This document shows, in pieces, positions 32,864-41,690 of a stretch of 64,000 nt of DNA. A model generated the notes under the pieces. It saw nothing but the letters and a program-made list of their open reading frames with translations. It searched no databases and had not been told where the DNA came from. The position numbers and the translations under genes are program-made. This DNA is from G963667075 sp963667075 (GTDB lineage Bacteria; Pseudomonadota; Alphaproteobacteria; Micavibrionales; Micavibrionaceae). Within the stretch, counting starts at the first letter, position 1, and every line of letters starts with the position of its first letter. Location of the stretch: NCBI GenBank assembly GCA_963667075.1, contig OY762938.1, positions 248,001 to 312,000 on the forward strand, in the 5' to 3' direction.

Positions 32864-33436
32864 TCAGGCGGCTTCAGCTTCAACAGCTTTGCTTAATGTC
32901 TCAAAGTGATTGATAGCAGACGTGATAAGTCCATTCAATTCAGACTCATTTACTTTTGCTGTAATCAGGTGATTAGAAATAACGATACTATCATCCGACC
33001 AGTAAGCATCGGCTGATGCAACTTCTTCTTTCAAAACATCCGGTCCCGTCACCATGTAAGAGCCCAGCAAGCCAGTTGAAAGAACAAGTTTCAGGGAATC
33101 ACCAAACGCCAGAATCGGAGAACCCGCGAGTAAAAATCCCTTAATGAAGCGATTCGTATGAGCCGTTTCAGACAGCTTTGCGATACTTTTATCACCACCT
33201 GGAATGACAAGCGCATCAAAATCTGCGGCAAGAATCTTGGAAAGGGCAGAATCAACTGGCACATGATGACCGAAAGCATTTCCCTGCCAGCCTGTGATCA
33301 GGCCCTGAGATACACTTATAATTTTTAATTCAGCACCAGCCAAAGTAAAAGCGCGCTGTACAGCCGTCATCTCTTTTTCATTAAATCCGTTCCCGGCCAG
33401 AACGGCAATCTTCATCTTGTGCAGTGGTTTTTCCAA
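32864..33436 (-). CDS. DJ-1/PfpI-like protein lacking the usual elbow cysteine
   Basis: 190 aa from a TTG at 33436 that has AAAGGAGG placed 5 nt upstream, one of the best SDs in the window. The ORF itself opens 30 codons earlier, and an internal ATG (MKIAVLAGNGFNEKE) at 33415 is a second choice. Fold marks are KIAVLAGNGFNEKEMTAV, the WQGNAFGHHVPVD strand and FDALVIPGGDKSIAKL. Where DJ-1/PfpI proteins have the nucleophile elbow A-x-C-H-G/A, this one reads ILAFGDSLKLV, with Gly instead of Cys. Protease, deglycase or glyoxalase activity is therefore unlikely by the standard mechanism. It lies 40 bp upstream of prfB on the same strand. Confidence 0.8.
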   Translation of the reverse strand: MEKPLHKMKIAVLAGNGFNEKEMTAVQRAFTLAGAELKIISVSQGLITGWQGNAFGHHVPVDSALSKILAADFDALVIPGGDKSIAKLSETAHTNRFIKGFLLAGSPILAFGDSLKLVLSTGLLGSYMVTGPDVLKEEVASADAYWSDDSIVISNHLITAKVNESELNGLITSAINHFETLSKAVEAEAA

Positions 33437-33566
33437 AAGACCCTCCTTTGTTGTTGTTATTATATACACCATGACTATGGAAATGTATTCCCTTGGGAGT
33501 GCGCAAACATGCTCCATTAATGGCATTTTGTCAATGAATTAATAGGATTAGTTACGAAAAATAGTG

Positions 33567-34688
33567 CTATGACACAATCAAACGACCATAACGAAACATG
33601 TCTTGCTTTGCTTTTATTAAAATTCCATCCACCTGCTTTTCGGCAAGCCTCTTGTATTTTTCCTGACTAGCGGCAACATCATTAAAATGTGTTTCGTTTC
33701 CAGACTCTTCTCGCAGCTTGTAAATATGTTCTTTTTCTTCTTCCGGATCATCTCCCTGCCTAAAATCACTTTCATCCCTAAACCCAATAAAAACACCTTT
33801 TTTTAGATCTTCGGCACAGTTCGGAGACACCATATTTATGCCATAATAATGATTTTTAACGGCAGAAAATACGGGAATAACACAGGCCCCTGCTTTCTTA
33901 AACCGCGCGCATAAAGCCTCTTCAGGCCACTTCATCTCAAACTGATTGCCAAAAATATGCGCTGCACCGCATTGCTGTAATATCAGCTGGATACCGAGTC
34001 TTTTTGCATGAGCAAGGGCCCGCTCGACAATCACAAGATTGCGCACAGCTTGCCCATCAAATCCTGTCGCATGAAGATCTCTTACAAGGCTTTCATATTT
34101 GGCCGTTGCCCTTTGGTTTTGCTCATTCTCTCTATCAAGAAAAAACAGGTTATCAGGGTTCAGCGCGGCATCATTAAATTGGGTAGGAATACCGTTTTTA
34201 TAACAAAAAGCGTATAAGTTATTCTTAGCCACAGGAGAAGATGGTTTATACGCAAATCCCATCTGTGCGCTAAGGATTGCTTTTCCCTCACGATCATAAT
34301 CACTCATATGATACTTTAAGTATTCAGGGATAGACTTACCCATATGTGTTTTAGCATAAGTCTCTATGGTATTGTTAGGTGTCTCAAAATTAAAGGTAAA
34401 TTTAATGCCTAATTGCTGTAATCGCGTCGCGACCAAGTGCTGCAACTCAACGTGAGCGGATACCCCATGCAGCTCCCCTAAAAGGACAACAACAGGCGTG
34501 TTTTCATCCGCATTACTTAAGGCATCAATAATACGATATAAAATTAAATCTGCAGCAGGCCGCTGATCGAATGGATTGGGGCAGTTTACAAAATGCGATG
34601 AATCGCCTTTCCCACTATAGGAAGCGTTTAAATTTTTAAGAAACGCTTGTGCTTCAGGCACTGTTTTTATCATCGCATCATGCATCAT
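33567..34688 (-). CDS. orphan protein with EreA/ChaN/TraB-like motifs
   Basis: 373 aa, soluble, no signal peptide. Two short motifs recall the EreA/ChaN/TraB (Tiki) clan: VVVLLGELHGVSAHVELQHL (Gly-Glu-x-His near a strand end, with a downstream Glu) and LQQCGAAHIFGNQ. In that clan the Glu and His residues bind metal or ligand. The rest (FETPNNTIETYAKTHMG, LYAFCYKNGIPTQFNDAALN) is unfamiliar, and the C-terminal 80 residues are charged. Clan assignment is tentative. No SD is seen; MMHDAMIK offers three possible starts. Single gene with a 30-bp gap to the DJ-1-like ORF frame. Confidence 0.65.
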   Translation of the reverse strand: MMHDAMIKTVPEAQAFLKNLNASYSGKGDSSHFVNCPNPFDQRPAADLILYRIIDALSNADENTPVVVLLGELHGVSAHVELQHLVATRLQQLGIKFTFNFETPNNTIETYAKTHMGKSIPEYLKYHMSDYDREGKAILSAQMGFAYKPSSPVAKNNLYAFCYKNGIPTQFNDAALNPDNLFFLDRENEQNQRATAKYESLVRDLHATGFDGQAVRNLVIVERALAHAKRLGIQLILQQCGAAHIFGNQFEMKWPEEALCARFKKAGACVIPVFSAVKNHYYGINMVSPNCAEDLKKGVFIGFRDESDFRQGDDPEEEKEHIYKLREESGNETHFNDVAASQEKYKRLAEKQVDGILIKAKQDMFRYGRLIVS

Positions 34689-35002
34689 GATCGCATTATA
34701 CTATTTACATAACGTTTATGTCAAAAAGGAATCTACGCCTGTCTTTAGGGCATTATAAGGATAGTAACGTGCTGTATTCCTCTGATTTCCGGGCATAAGC
34801 CCTTGGCAACAGCTAAAGAATTGTGGATAACCGTAAAATCGGACAACACTTTTTTTTGTTTAACTTCAATCACTTACGCTTTTACCGCTTCTTCAGTTAT
34901 CATGGTACAGGTTTTCAGCAGAATCTGTGCTTTACAAGCCATACGCTGGCTTATAAACAATAGTGAGTTAGAGATTCCACTGTTTTTAAGGAGTTAGGTT
35001 CC
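34689..35002. other. divergent gap before the OmpA-like gene
   Basis: 314 bases between divergent genes. It contains a perfect DnaA box 9-mer (TGTGGATAA, 34822-34830) and ends with AAGGAG before the lipoprotein ATG. An ORF of 64 codons here (34803-34997, TTG start) has no SD and looks like chance. No clear -35/-10 pair was picked. Confidence 0.4.
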
Positions 35003-35923
35003 ATGAAACTTTCCCGTATTGTCCTTACGTTAACATGCGTTTTAAGCTTGGGGGCATGTACCGTATTTGAAAGCCACACTGAAGTTGAGGCATTAAATGA
35101 AGCACAAGCTGTTGGCAGCCCTTTTACCCAACAACTCGCGGCTGAATATAGAGTGTTTGCAAATAGTGAACAAAATGAGATGTTTGACTATCCCGATTCC
35201 CTGCACTTTGCGCGCAAAGGACTGGCAGCAGCCTCTGGTGAAGCTGTTATGCCCGAGCCTATCAGCGACTGGAATCTTAAGGTAGAGCACATGGAAGAGC
35301 TTTCCGCTGGCCGGGCCCGCCTTGTAACGGCCTTTGATGTCGGTGCGCGTGAGCTGTTCCCCGTTCAATCTGCCGTCGCACAGGCCAGATTCGACTGCTG
35401 GATTGAGGAGCAGGAAGAAAACTGGCAATCTGATGATATTGTGGGCTGCAAGAGTCAGTTTCTGGATGCTATGAACGCATTGGAAGCCGGACTAGCAACG
35501 CAAGCCCCTCCCGTTCCGTTAGCTGAGCCTATGCCATCGGTTTCTACGGATGGGGCTATTGACCCTTCTCAGCCTATGGCGCCTGAAGATGCCATGTATC
35601 TGGTCTTTTTCGACTTTGACTCCTCTAAAATCGGGTCAGGCGGTGAAAACGTGCTGGATGCTGTCGCCATGGAAGTCAGCAAACGCATGGCATCACTGCA
35701 CACACTCAGCATCATCGGACATACCGATACATCCGGCAAAGAGACATACAACATGAAACTCTCCCTGCGCCGTGCAAATGCAGTTCGTGACGCACTCATC
35801 AAGCGCGGTATCGACCCAGCTTTGATCCGCGTGGACCACAGAGGTGAAGCAGAGCTCCTTGTTGACACACCAGATGACGTTCGTGAACCAGCGAACAGAC
35901 GCGTCAATATTTCCTTTGAATAG
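35003..35923 (+). CDS. OmpA-family lipoprotein
   Basis: 306 aa. A lipoprotein signal peptide ends in LSLGACTVFE, so Cys19 should be lipidated by Lgt, encoded at 51.6 kb, and anchored in the outer membrane. The middle region (about 30-190) is unfamiliar and ends in a Pro-rich linker. The C-terminal OmpA domain (about 195-306) has FFDFDSSKIG, GHTDTSGKETYNMKLSLRRA and NRRVNISFE, with the Asp and Arg that bind diaminopimelate of peptidoglycan. A Pal-like tether is likely, but tolB/tolA are not nearby. A terminator follows before trkH. Confidence 0.9.
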   Translation: MKLSRIVLTLTCVLSLGACTVFESHTEVEALNEAQAVGSPFTQQLAAEYRVFANSEQNEMFDYPDSLHFARKGLAAASGEAVMPEPISDWNLKVEHMEELSAGRARLVTAFDVGARELFPVQSAVAQARFDCWIEEQEENWQSDDIVGCKSQFLDAMNALEAGLATQAPPVPLAEPMPSVSTDGAIDPSQPMAPEDAMYLVFFDFDSSKIGSGGENVLDAVAMEVSKRMASLHTLSIIGHTDTSGKETYNMKLSLRRANAVRDALIKRGIDPALIRVDHRGEAELLVDTPDDVREPANRRVNISFE

Positions 35924-35951
35924 AAGGAAACGCATAACAAATATTTCTAAT

Positions 35952-35981
35952 AAAGCCGGGAACATTTGTTTCCGGCTTTTC
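35952..35981 (+). terminator. terminator of the OmpA-like gene
   Basis: AAAGCCGG-G-AA and TT-T-CCGGCTTT form a near-perfect stem around CATTTG, followed by TT. It begins about 28 bp after the stop codon and separates it from trkH. Confidence 0.75.
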
Positions 35982-36008
35982 GATATCTAAAGAGGCATGA
36001 GGAAAATA

Positions 36009-37454
36009 ATGGATCTGCGCCCTGTTTTATATGTTGTTGGTATAATGCTCTCTACACTGGCTGTAAGCATGTGCTTTCCAATGTTTGCCGATCTTTATGC
36101 CGGCAACAAGGATTGGAAGTTTTTTTTCATCTGCATCCTCTTCACCTTGTTCATCGGCAGCGCGTTGACCCTGACAAACAGATCAAAAACGGGCTTTGAT
36201 CTTTCTCTGAAACAGGCCTTTCTGCTTACGGTTATCAGTTGGATTTTCCTTTCTGCTTTTGCCGCACTCCCTTTTTGGGTATCTGACCTGAAAATGAGCT
36301 ATACAGATTCGTTCTTCGAAGCGATGTCCGGTGTCACGACAACGGGCGCGACCGTCATGACGGGCCTTGATCATATGGCGCCTGGCATCTTACTATGGCG
36401 GGCCATTCTGCAATGGCTGGGCGGCATCGGTATTATTGTTATGGCCCTATCCGTTCTCCCTTTTCTGAATGTTGGCGGCATGCAGCTTTTCCGCATGGAA
36501 TCATCGGAGAAAGAAAAAGTCCTGCCAAGAGCGGCAAAGCTTTCGAGTTCTATTTCCTTAATCTATCTGGCTCTGACACTGTTTTGCATGGCAGGCTACA
36601 TGGCAACCGGTTTTACACCTTTTGATGCAATGGCTCATGCTATGACCACGATCTCTACAGGCGGTTTTTCGACAACAGACGCCTCCTTTTTTAATCAAGA
36701 ATCCGCCTGGCCTGAAGTCATCGCTATCATTTTTATGGCGCTTGGCAGCCTTCCTTTCGTTCTCTATTTAAAGGCTATTCAGGGTAATGTAGAGAGCCTG
36801 TTTCAAGATTCTCAAGTACGTATCTTCTTTCTTGTTATTGCCTGCGTCACGGCCCTCTTAAGCACGTGGCTGGTCGTAAATTATGACTACACACTGTTTG
36901 AAGCTGTAAGACGTGTCCTGTTCAGTATCGTCTCGATCATTTCCACGACAGGATTCTGTAATGCCGATTATACGCTGTGGGGCGGCTTTGCTACCCTGAT
37001 GATCTTCTTTGTTACCTTTGTCGGGGCCTGCAGTGGCTCAACAGGGTGTGGTATTAAAATATTCCGATTCCAGGTGCTTTATGCCGTCAGCAAAGTGCAG
37101 ATAAAGCAGTTATTATACCCGCACGGCGTTTTTATCCCGCACTATAATGGAAAGCCGATCCCTCAAGGTGTTCCCGTTGCCGTGATGGGATTTGTCTTTA
37201 TGTATATACTCTCTTTTTCTGTTGTCGCAGTGCTTCTTTCCTTCACCGGCCTTGATTTCCTATCCTCCCTGTCAGCGGCAGCGACAGTGATTTCAAATGT
37301 GGGGCCTGGGCTGGGCGATGTTGTAGGCCCAACGGGAAACTATCAGTCACTCACAGATACCGCGAAATGGATTCTATCCGTTGCCATGCTGCTGGGTCGT
37401 CTGGAACTTTTCACCGTTCTGGTCCTCTTTTCACCGCACTTCTGGAGACGTTAA
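36009..37454 (+). CDS. trkH: Trk-type potassium uptake protein TrkH
   Basis: Inner-membrane K+ translocating subunit. About 10 hydrophobic segments are visible, with four pore-loop signatures: GVTTTGATVMTG, TTISTGGFSTTD, SIISTTGFCNADY and VISNVGPGLGD. PPxW-like and RAILQWLGGIGIIV segments are typical of TrkH. The frame opens at ATG 35997, but GAGG lies 6 nt before ATG 36009 (MDLRPVLYVVG), which I take as the start (481 aa). The NAD-binding partner TrkA is not in the window. The 3' end overlaps the convergent lipoprotein gene by 24 bp. Confidence 0.95.
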   Translation: MDLRPVLYVVGIMLSTLAVSMCFPMFADLYAGNKDWKFFFICILFTLFIGSALTLTNRSKTGFDLSLKQAFLLTVISWIFLSAFAALPFWVSDLKMSYTDSFFEAMSGVTTTGATVMTGLDHMAPGILLWRAILQWLGGIGIIVMALSVLPFLNVGGMQLFRMESSEKEKVLPRAAKLSSSISLIYLALTLFCMAGYMATGFTPFDAMAHAMTTISTGGFSTTDASFFNQESAWPEVIAIIFMALGSLPFVLYLKAIQGNVESLFQDSQVRIFFLVIACVTALLSTWLVVNYDYTLFEAVRRVLFSIVSIISTTGFCNADYTLWGGFATLMIFFVTFVGACSGSTGCGIKIFRFQVLYAVSKVQIKQLLYPHGVFIPHYNGKPIPQGVPVAVMGFVFMYILSFSVVAVLLSFTGLDFLSSLSAAATVISNVGPGLGDVVGPTGNYQSLTDTAKWILSVAMLLGRLELFTVLVLFSPHFWRR

Positions 37455-38093
37455 AAGCTTTGATGTCATGGGTACCGTTGCCTCTTCAGGCTGGGCACGC
37501 GCGTATAATTTATGATTCTTCTGTAAGGAATCCATAACAGCCGCATCCACATCCTTTACCAGCTCTTCTAAAAACGTCATCTGCATAAGTTCCCGTTCAG
37601 CCAAAGAGACGCTTTCAGGCAACGATAAAGATTTTTGTACGCTCAAAACAGAAGAGAGAGCCCCAGACGGCTGAGAAGAATCGAGTCTGATTTTAACAAA
37701 AACGTCATAGGTCTCTTTTCTATTTCTTTTTAACCAGCGGGAAAACTGATCATCTGCTTCTGTGATACCGTGATGCACCCTGGCTTCCTCTATAACAAAA
37801 CTCAGTTGCCCTTTCTCGCCTCCACTACGGAAACGGTTTTGTGCATATAAGCGCAAAGCCACATCAGGTGACGCTGGAAAAGAAGCAGAAACATCCGCCT
37901 TATCCGTTTCAGGATTATATTCATTTTGGATGTTTACATTTTTTAGATCCAGAAAAACAGGTTCAAAATAGGCAAAAGTCATCTCCGGCAGCGGTTTTCC
38001 TTCAGGCTTTGGTGCCGAACTGCACGATATAAAAAAGAAACAAAAGAAAAGGAGGAAAAAAAATTTAGAACAGCTAGAACAGTTATTTATCAT
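37431..38093 (-). CDS. predicted lipoprotein, function unknown
   Basis: About 220 aa. The signal region is very hydrophobic (KFFFLLFFCFFFISCSSAPK) with a lipobox ending at Cys (ISC-S). The start is ATG 38093 (MINNCSSC); a GTG at 38105 adds four residues. The mature protein has mixed strands and helices (FAYFEPVFLDLKNVNIQNEY, RLYAQNRFRSGGEKGQLSFV, RWLKRNRKETYDVFVKIRLD), recalling an ABC-type transport auxiliary or LptE/LpoB-like fold, though no family is certain. Its 3' end overlaps trkH tail to tail. Divergent from recX. Confidence 0.75.
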   Translation of the reverse strand: MINNCSSCSKFFFLLFFCFFFISCSSAPKPEGKPLPEMTFAYFEPVFLDLKNVNIQNEYNPETDKADVSASFPASPDVALRLYAQNRFRSGGEKGQLSFVIEEARVHHGITEADDQFSRWLKRNRKETYDVFVKIRLDSSQPSGALSSVLSVQKSLSLPESVSLAERELMQMTFLEELVKDVDAAVMDSLQKNHKLYARAQPEEATVPMTSKLLTSPEVR

Positions 38094-38126
38094 TTTCTTA
38101 TTCACGTAAATTTATATTATGCTCAG

Positions 38127-38747
38127 ATGATGAAAGAGATTCCTTCAAATAATAATGCGGATGAAAAGAGTAGCAGGCCAAAGAAAAAAAAGCCTAAAAA
38201 AATCACCGCTCATTACCTTCATAATGCGGGTTTGTTTTACCTTCAACGTTTTACCGCAAGCCGTTCACATTTTTATGACGTTATGATGCAAAAAATCAAA
38301 AAATCCTGTGCCTACCACAAAGACCAGGATATTGAGGCCTGCAAAATCCTGTTAAATGAGCTTATTAAAAAGTTTGAAGACCTTGAATTCCTTAATGACG
38401 ACGCCTATGCAAAAGCCTACATTACATCGTTGCGTCTAAAGGGGTTTTCTGCAAAAAAGATAATGTATCAGTGCAAAAATAAAGGTCTGGATTCTTCTCT
38501 TTCCAGTACAATGCTGGAAACAGTAGACTGTTCGCTTTATGGAGAAAAAGAAGAGGATACGGACCTTCTGGCTGCAACACGATACGCAAAAAAGAAACGT
38601 ATCGGCCCTTATAGAAAAAAGGAACAAACGCCCGAACTTATAAGGAAAGAACTATCCTCTCTGGCACGCGCAGGATTTAGTTACGATATTGCAAAAAGGA
38701 TAGTAAACACAAATATGGATGAAGAGTCAGAGCACCTCTTGGGCTAG
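38127..38747 (+). CDS. recX: RecX-family regulatory protein
   Basis: Predicted modulator of RecA filaments. About 206 aa, with a lysine-rich N-terminal 25 residues (RPKKKKPKKITAH) followed by the three-helix RecX repeats: YLQRFTASRSHFYDVMMQKI, then FLNDDAYAKAYITSLRLKGF, SAKKIMYQCKNKGL and a weaker C-terminal repeat (IRKELSSLARAGFSYDIAKR). recA is not in the window. The ATG may be 38127 or 38130. The stop overlaps that of the convergent histidine kinase by 4 bp. Confidence 0.85.
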   Translation: MMKEIPSNNNADEKSSRPKKKKPKKITAHYLHNAGLFYLQRFTASRSHFYDVMMQKIKKSCAYHKDQDIEACKILLNELIKKFEDLEFLNDDAYAKAYITSLRLKGFSAKKIMYQCKNKGLDSSLSSTMLETVDCSLYGEKEEDTDLLAATRYAKKKRIGPYRKKEQTPELIRKELSSLARAGFSYDIAKRIVNTNMDEESEHLLG

Positions 38748-41518
38748 TCTTCCTCTGATCTAACCGTTTTTGTTTCCGGGGTGGCAGGCGCCTGAACAGA
38801 GACATCTTGAAGGCCATCTTCCTGTACCGCCTCTTTTTCTTCTTCGAGCAGCAGATCTGTTGTTTTTGGCAATTCCAACGGCATGATCTCAATCTCTGGC
38901 TCTATTTCCTCAATCTCTTCGGGTAATTCTGCCTCCATAGGCAGTTCCAGCGTTTCTTTCTTTTCTATTTTGCTAACGGCAACCCGGCCTTCCGGGAAAA
39001 TAAGCGTTACCGTTGTCCCCACACCTTTTTGAGACACTAAATCAACGCGGCCATTGTGCAGTTTCATCAATGAATCAACCAGCGTTAAACCAAGTCCTGT
39101 ACCGGATTCAGAACGGCTCAAGCTTGAATTAACCTGTCCAAACGGAGAAAGAGCCTTTGTTATTTCAAAGTCATCAAGCCCAACGCCTGTATCTGTAACA
39201 GAAAGGTGAAGCTCGCCCGAACTTTCATGGTATGCGCCATTAATTGTAATACGCCCGCCGCTTTGTGTGAACTTGATCGCATTCGATAGAATATTGATAA
39301 TAACCTGTTTTATCGCCAGTTCTTCCGCCACAATGCTCGGCAAATCTTCTGGGAGCATATCCGTAATCGTTAATTCTGAGGACTCTGCTTTTGAATTCAT
39401 CAACCCTGTGGCTGATTTGACAAGCTTCTTAAGATCGACAACCGCCTCGCTGAGCTGCCGTTCTCCCGCTTCAATACGGGAAACATCCAGAATTTCATTA
39501 ATAACGTGTAACAGGTGTCGACCACTTTCATAAATATCACACGCATATTCCCAGTACGCTTTTTTCTCAATAGGACCGAAAACTTCGTTCTTAATGATTT
39601 CTGCAAAACCAATAATCGCATTGAGCGGTGTTCTCAGTTCGTGGCTCATATTTGCCAGAAATTCAGATTTAGCCCGGTTCGCCAAATCCGATTCCATTTT
39701 TGCCTGCCTCAGGTGAATATCAGAATTTTTACGCTCTGTTATATCCTCCATACTTCCTTCAAGATAAAGAATACCCCCTTCTTCGTCGCGAACAGCCCGC
39801 ACATTTTCATAGACCCAAATATGGGAACCATCCCTTTTTCTAACTTCAGCCTCCGTGGCTCTGGCTTTCGTTGCGCGTTCCACTTCCCTTAAAAAGCGGC
39901 GGTGGTCGTTTTGATCTACATAGACTTCTTTATGCGCATTCCTGATATTTTTGAGCATTGTGTCAGGCGAATCATACCCCAGAATTCTGGCCATGGCAGG
40001 ATTGACAGACAGATACTGTCCCTCCTCGGTAAGCTGAAAAATGCCACCTGCCGCATTCTCCCATATGGTGCGGTATTTTCTTTCCGCTTCATTAAGGGCC
40101 CGCTCAGCCCTTGTTCGTGCTTCCTCATCGGTAAATGTGCCGGCAATTCTTATATTTTTGTCCTCGTCCCGGCGAATCATGGATACAGCCAATTCCACAG
40201 ATCTAAAACCACCACCATGTGTTCTTAAGCGTGTCTGATTACGATAAGGTTCTTTCCGGCCTTGAGAAAACAGTCTGAAATTTTTTCTTTGCTCTTCCTG
40301 ATCGTGAGGATGAAGCATGTCAAAAATATTCTGGCCTATTGAATACTGCGTATCCAGACCGGTTACACGGCGCCAGGACTCGTTCAAAAAGAGGATTTCG
40401 CCTTCCTCATTCACATCAAAAATAACATCCTTAACAGAATCAAGAATCTCCTTGTTTTCATTTTCTGCTTTGGCGATTATTTTATTGAGACGTTCTCTCT
40501 CACTCACCTGCCTGTTCAGCTCCATGTTCTTTTCAGCCAATGTCCTGTTCATGGACCGTAGACGGAAAGACTGGTTTTGATTATTCCTGACATACAGCCA
40601 GCCAGTAAATGTCAAAATGAGTCCAAAAGCCAAAAAGATCCATGGCACAAGCTCTACAAACTCTTCTTCCTCACTCTTTCTGAAATCAAGACGAACACTC
40701 AACTCCGTATTAGCTAAAGCAAAGTTAAACGTTTTAAGAGATGGATTGTCCATAAAATGAACGGCATCATCTTTGAACCAGTCCATATGATAAATTCGGG
40801 CATTGCTGTTATCATCGCTAATGGACAAACGCACAATTGTTTCTTTATCGGACAGTTTTTTGATATTCGGCTCTCTGTTAATACTCACCAGCCCGATGAA
40901 GAATCCCCCATCCTCTTCCCTTTTAAACACAGGATAAACCAGAGCAAATGGCGCGACCATTGTTCTTGGCTGATTTTCTACAAGCGCATATTCCGTTCCT
41001 GAAACCCCTGATACAAAGGTTACCTCTTTTTCTTCCCCAGTCTTTGAAATCAGTTCATCAATAAAATCACGATCAGGCATCGAAAAAGAAAAACTATAAC
41101 CTTTTTTAACCGCTCCACCCTTTTTTAGAAGCGGATACGCGCGCATTTTTCCATCAACGAGTCTAACCCAATAAAGCTGATCAAACCTTTTGGCCTGCAC
41201 TTCACCGGCAAAACGAAACATCTTTAATAACTCTTTATCGGAAAGAGTATCCGCCCTGTTAAACAATGCCGCTATGGATTCAAACGTATCCTCGTAGCTG
41301 TGTATAGAATCAATAATTTCCTGACGATTGTCCGTTAGAAGATTTTCAAGCTTCTTTTCCATCATTTTATCAATGAAAATCTGAAGCACAAAAAACGCTG
41401 CCGCCGTTAATAACAAACCATTGAGAAGAACCACGAACTGCACCATATGCAGCCGCACCTTATCAAAGATAAACTTCTTCCTTTTTTTCTTCTCTTTTTT
41501 CTTCTTTTTGTCTTCCAT
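38744..41518 (-). CDS. membrane sensor histidine kinase with two PAS domains and an acidic tail
   Basis: 924 aa. TM1 (about 24-50, MVQFVVLLNGLLLTAAAFFV) and TM2 (about 290-312, FVELVPWIFLAFGLILTFTG) enclose a periplasmic sensor of about 240 residues. Then come a coiled coil, PAS 1 (from SVKDVIFDVNEEGEILFLN), PAS 2/PAC (IWENAAGGIFQLTEEGQYLS), HisKA (ANMSHELRTPLNAIIGFAEI, phospho-acceptor His626) and HATPase_c (NILSNAIKFT, GTGLGLTLVDSL). The HisKA and its EYACDIYESGRHLLHVINEI helix resemble PleC/DivJ-type kinases. About 75 acidic, Pro/Glu-rich residues follow the HATPase, which is unusual. No receiver is fused, and the partner is unknown; ompR-envZ lie just upstream on the same strand. Confidence 0.92.
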   Translation of the reverse strand: MEDKKKKKEKKKRKKFIFDKVRLHMVQFVVLLNGLLLTAAAFFVLQIFIDKMMEKKLENLLTDNRQEIIDSIHSYEDTFESIAALFNRADTLSDKELLKMFRFAGEVQAKRFDQLYWVRLVDGKMRAYPLLKKGGAVKKGYSFSFSMPDRDFIDELISKTGEEKEVTFVSGVSGTEYALVENQPRTMVAPFALVYPVFKREEDGGFFIGLVSINREPNIKKLSDKETIVRLSISDDNSNARIYHMDWFKDDAVHFMDNPSLKTFNFALANTELSVRLDFRKSEEEEFVELVPWIFLAFGLILTFTGWLYVRNNQNQSFRLRSMNRTLAEKNMELNRQVSERERLNKIIAKAENENKEILDSVKDVIFDVNEEGEILFLNESWRRVTGLDTQYSIGQNIFDMLHPHDQEEQRKNFRLFSQGRKEPYRNQTRLRTHGGGFRSVELAVSMIRRDEDKNIRIAGTFTDEEARTRAERALNEAERKYRTIWENAAGGIFQLTEEGQYLSVNPAMARILGYDSPDTMLKNIRNAHKEVYVDQNDHRRFLREVERATKARATEAEVRKRDGSHIWVYENVRAVRDEEGGILYLEGSMEDITERKNSDIHLRQAKMESDLANRAKSEFLANMSHELRTPLNAIIGFAEIIKNEVFGPIEKKAYWEYACDIYESGRHLLHVINEILDVSRIEAGERQLSEAVVDLKKLVKSATGLMNSKAESSELTITDMLPEDLPSIVAEELAIKQVIINILSNAIKFTQSGGRITINGAYHESSGELHLSVTDTGVGLDDFEITKALSPFGQVNSSLSRSESGTGLGLTLVDSLMKLHNGRVDLVSQKGVGTTVTLIFPEGRVAVSKIEKKETLELPMEAELPEEIEEIEPEIEIMPLELPKTTDLLLEEEKEAVQEDGLQDVSVQAPATPETKTVRSEED

Positions 41519-41690
41519 TTGACTTCCAAATGATTCTGACGGTATTTTCCAGACCTAATGATGCCTTGAGGGGGTTAAGCAATTGCTAACAAAAACAAAG
41601 AAAGATGCAATTAAAATACATACACACACAGCACACACCACGAATGATAGCAAAGGATTCTATTCTCAATCAAGGAAGCAATCAAGGAGA

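Noticed and set aside
34803..34997. 64-codon TTG-start ORF before the OmpA-like gene
   Set aside because: No SD, hydrophobic/random composition, and it fills what should be the promoter region.
41600..41645. CA-rich tract upstream of the large histidine kinase
   Set aside because: Short imperfect dinucleotide run (ACACACACAGCACACACC); too short to call a phase-variable repeat.
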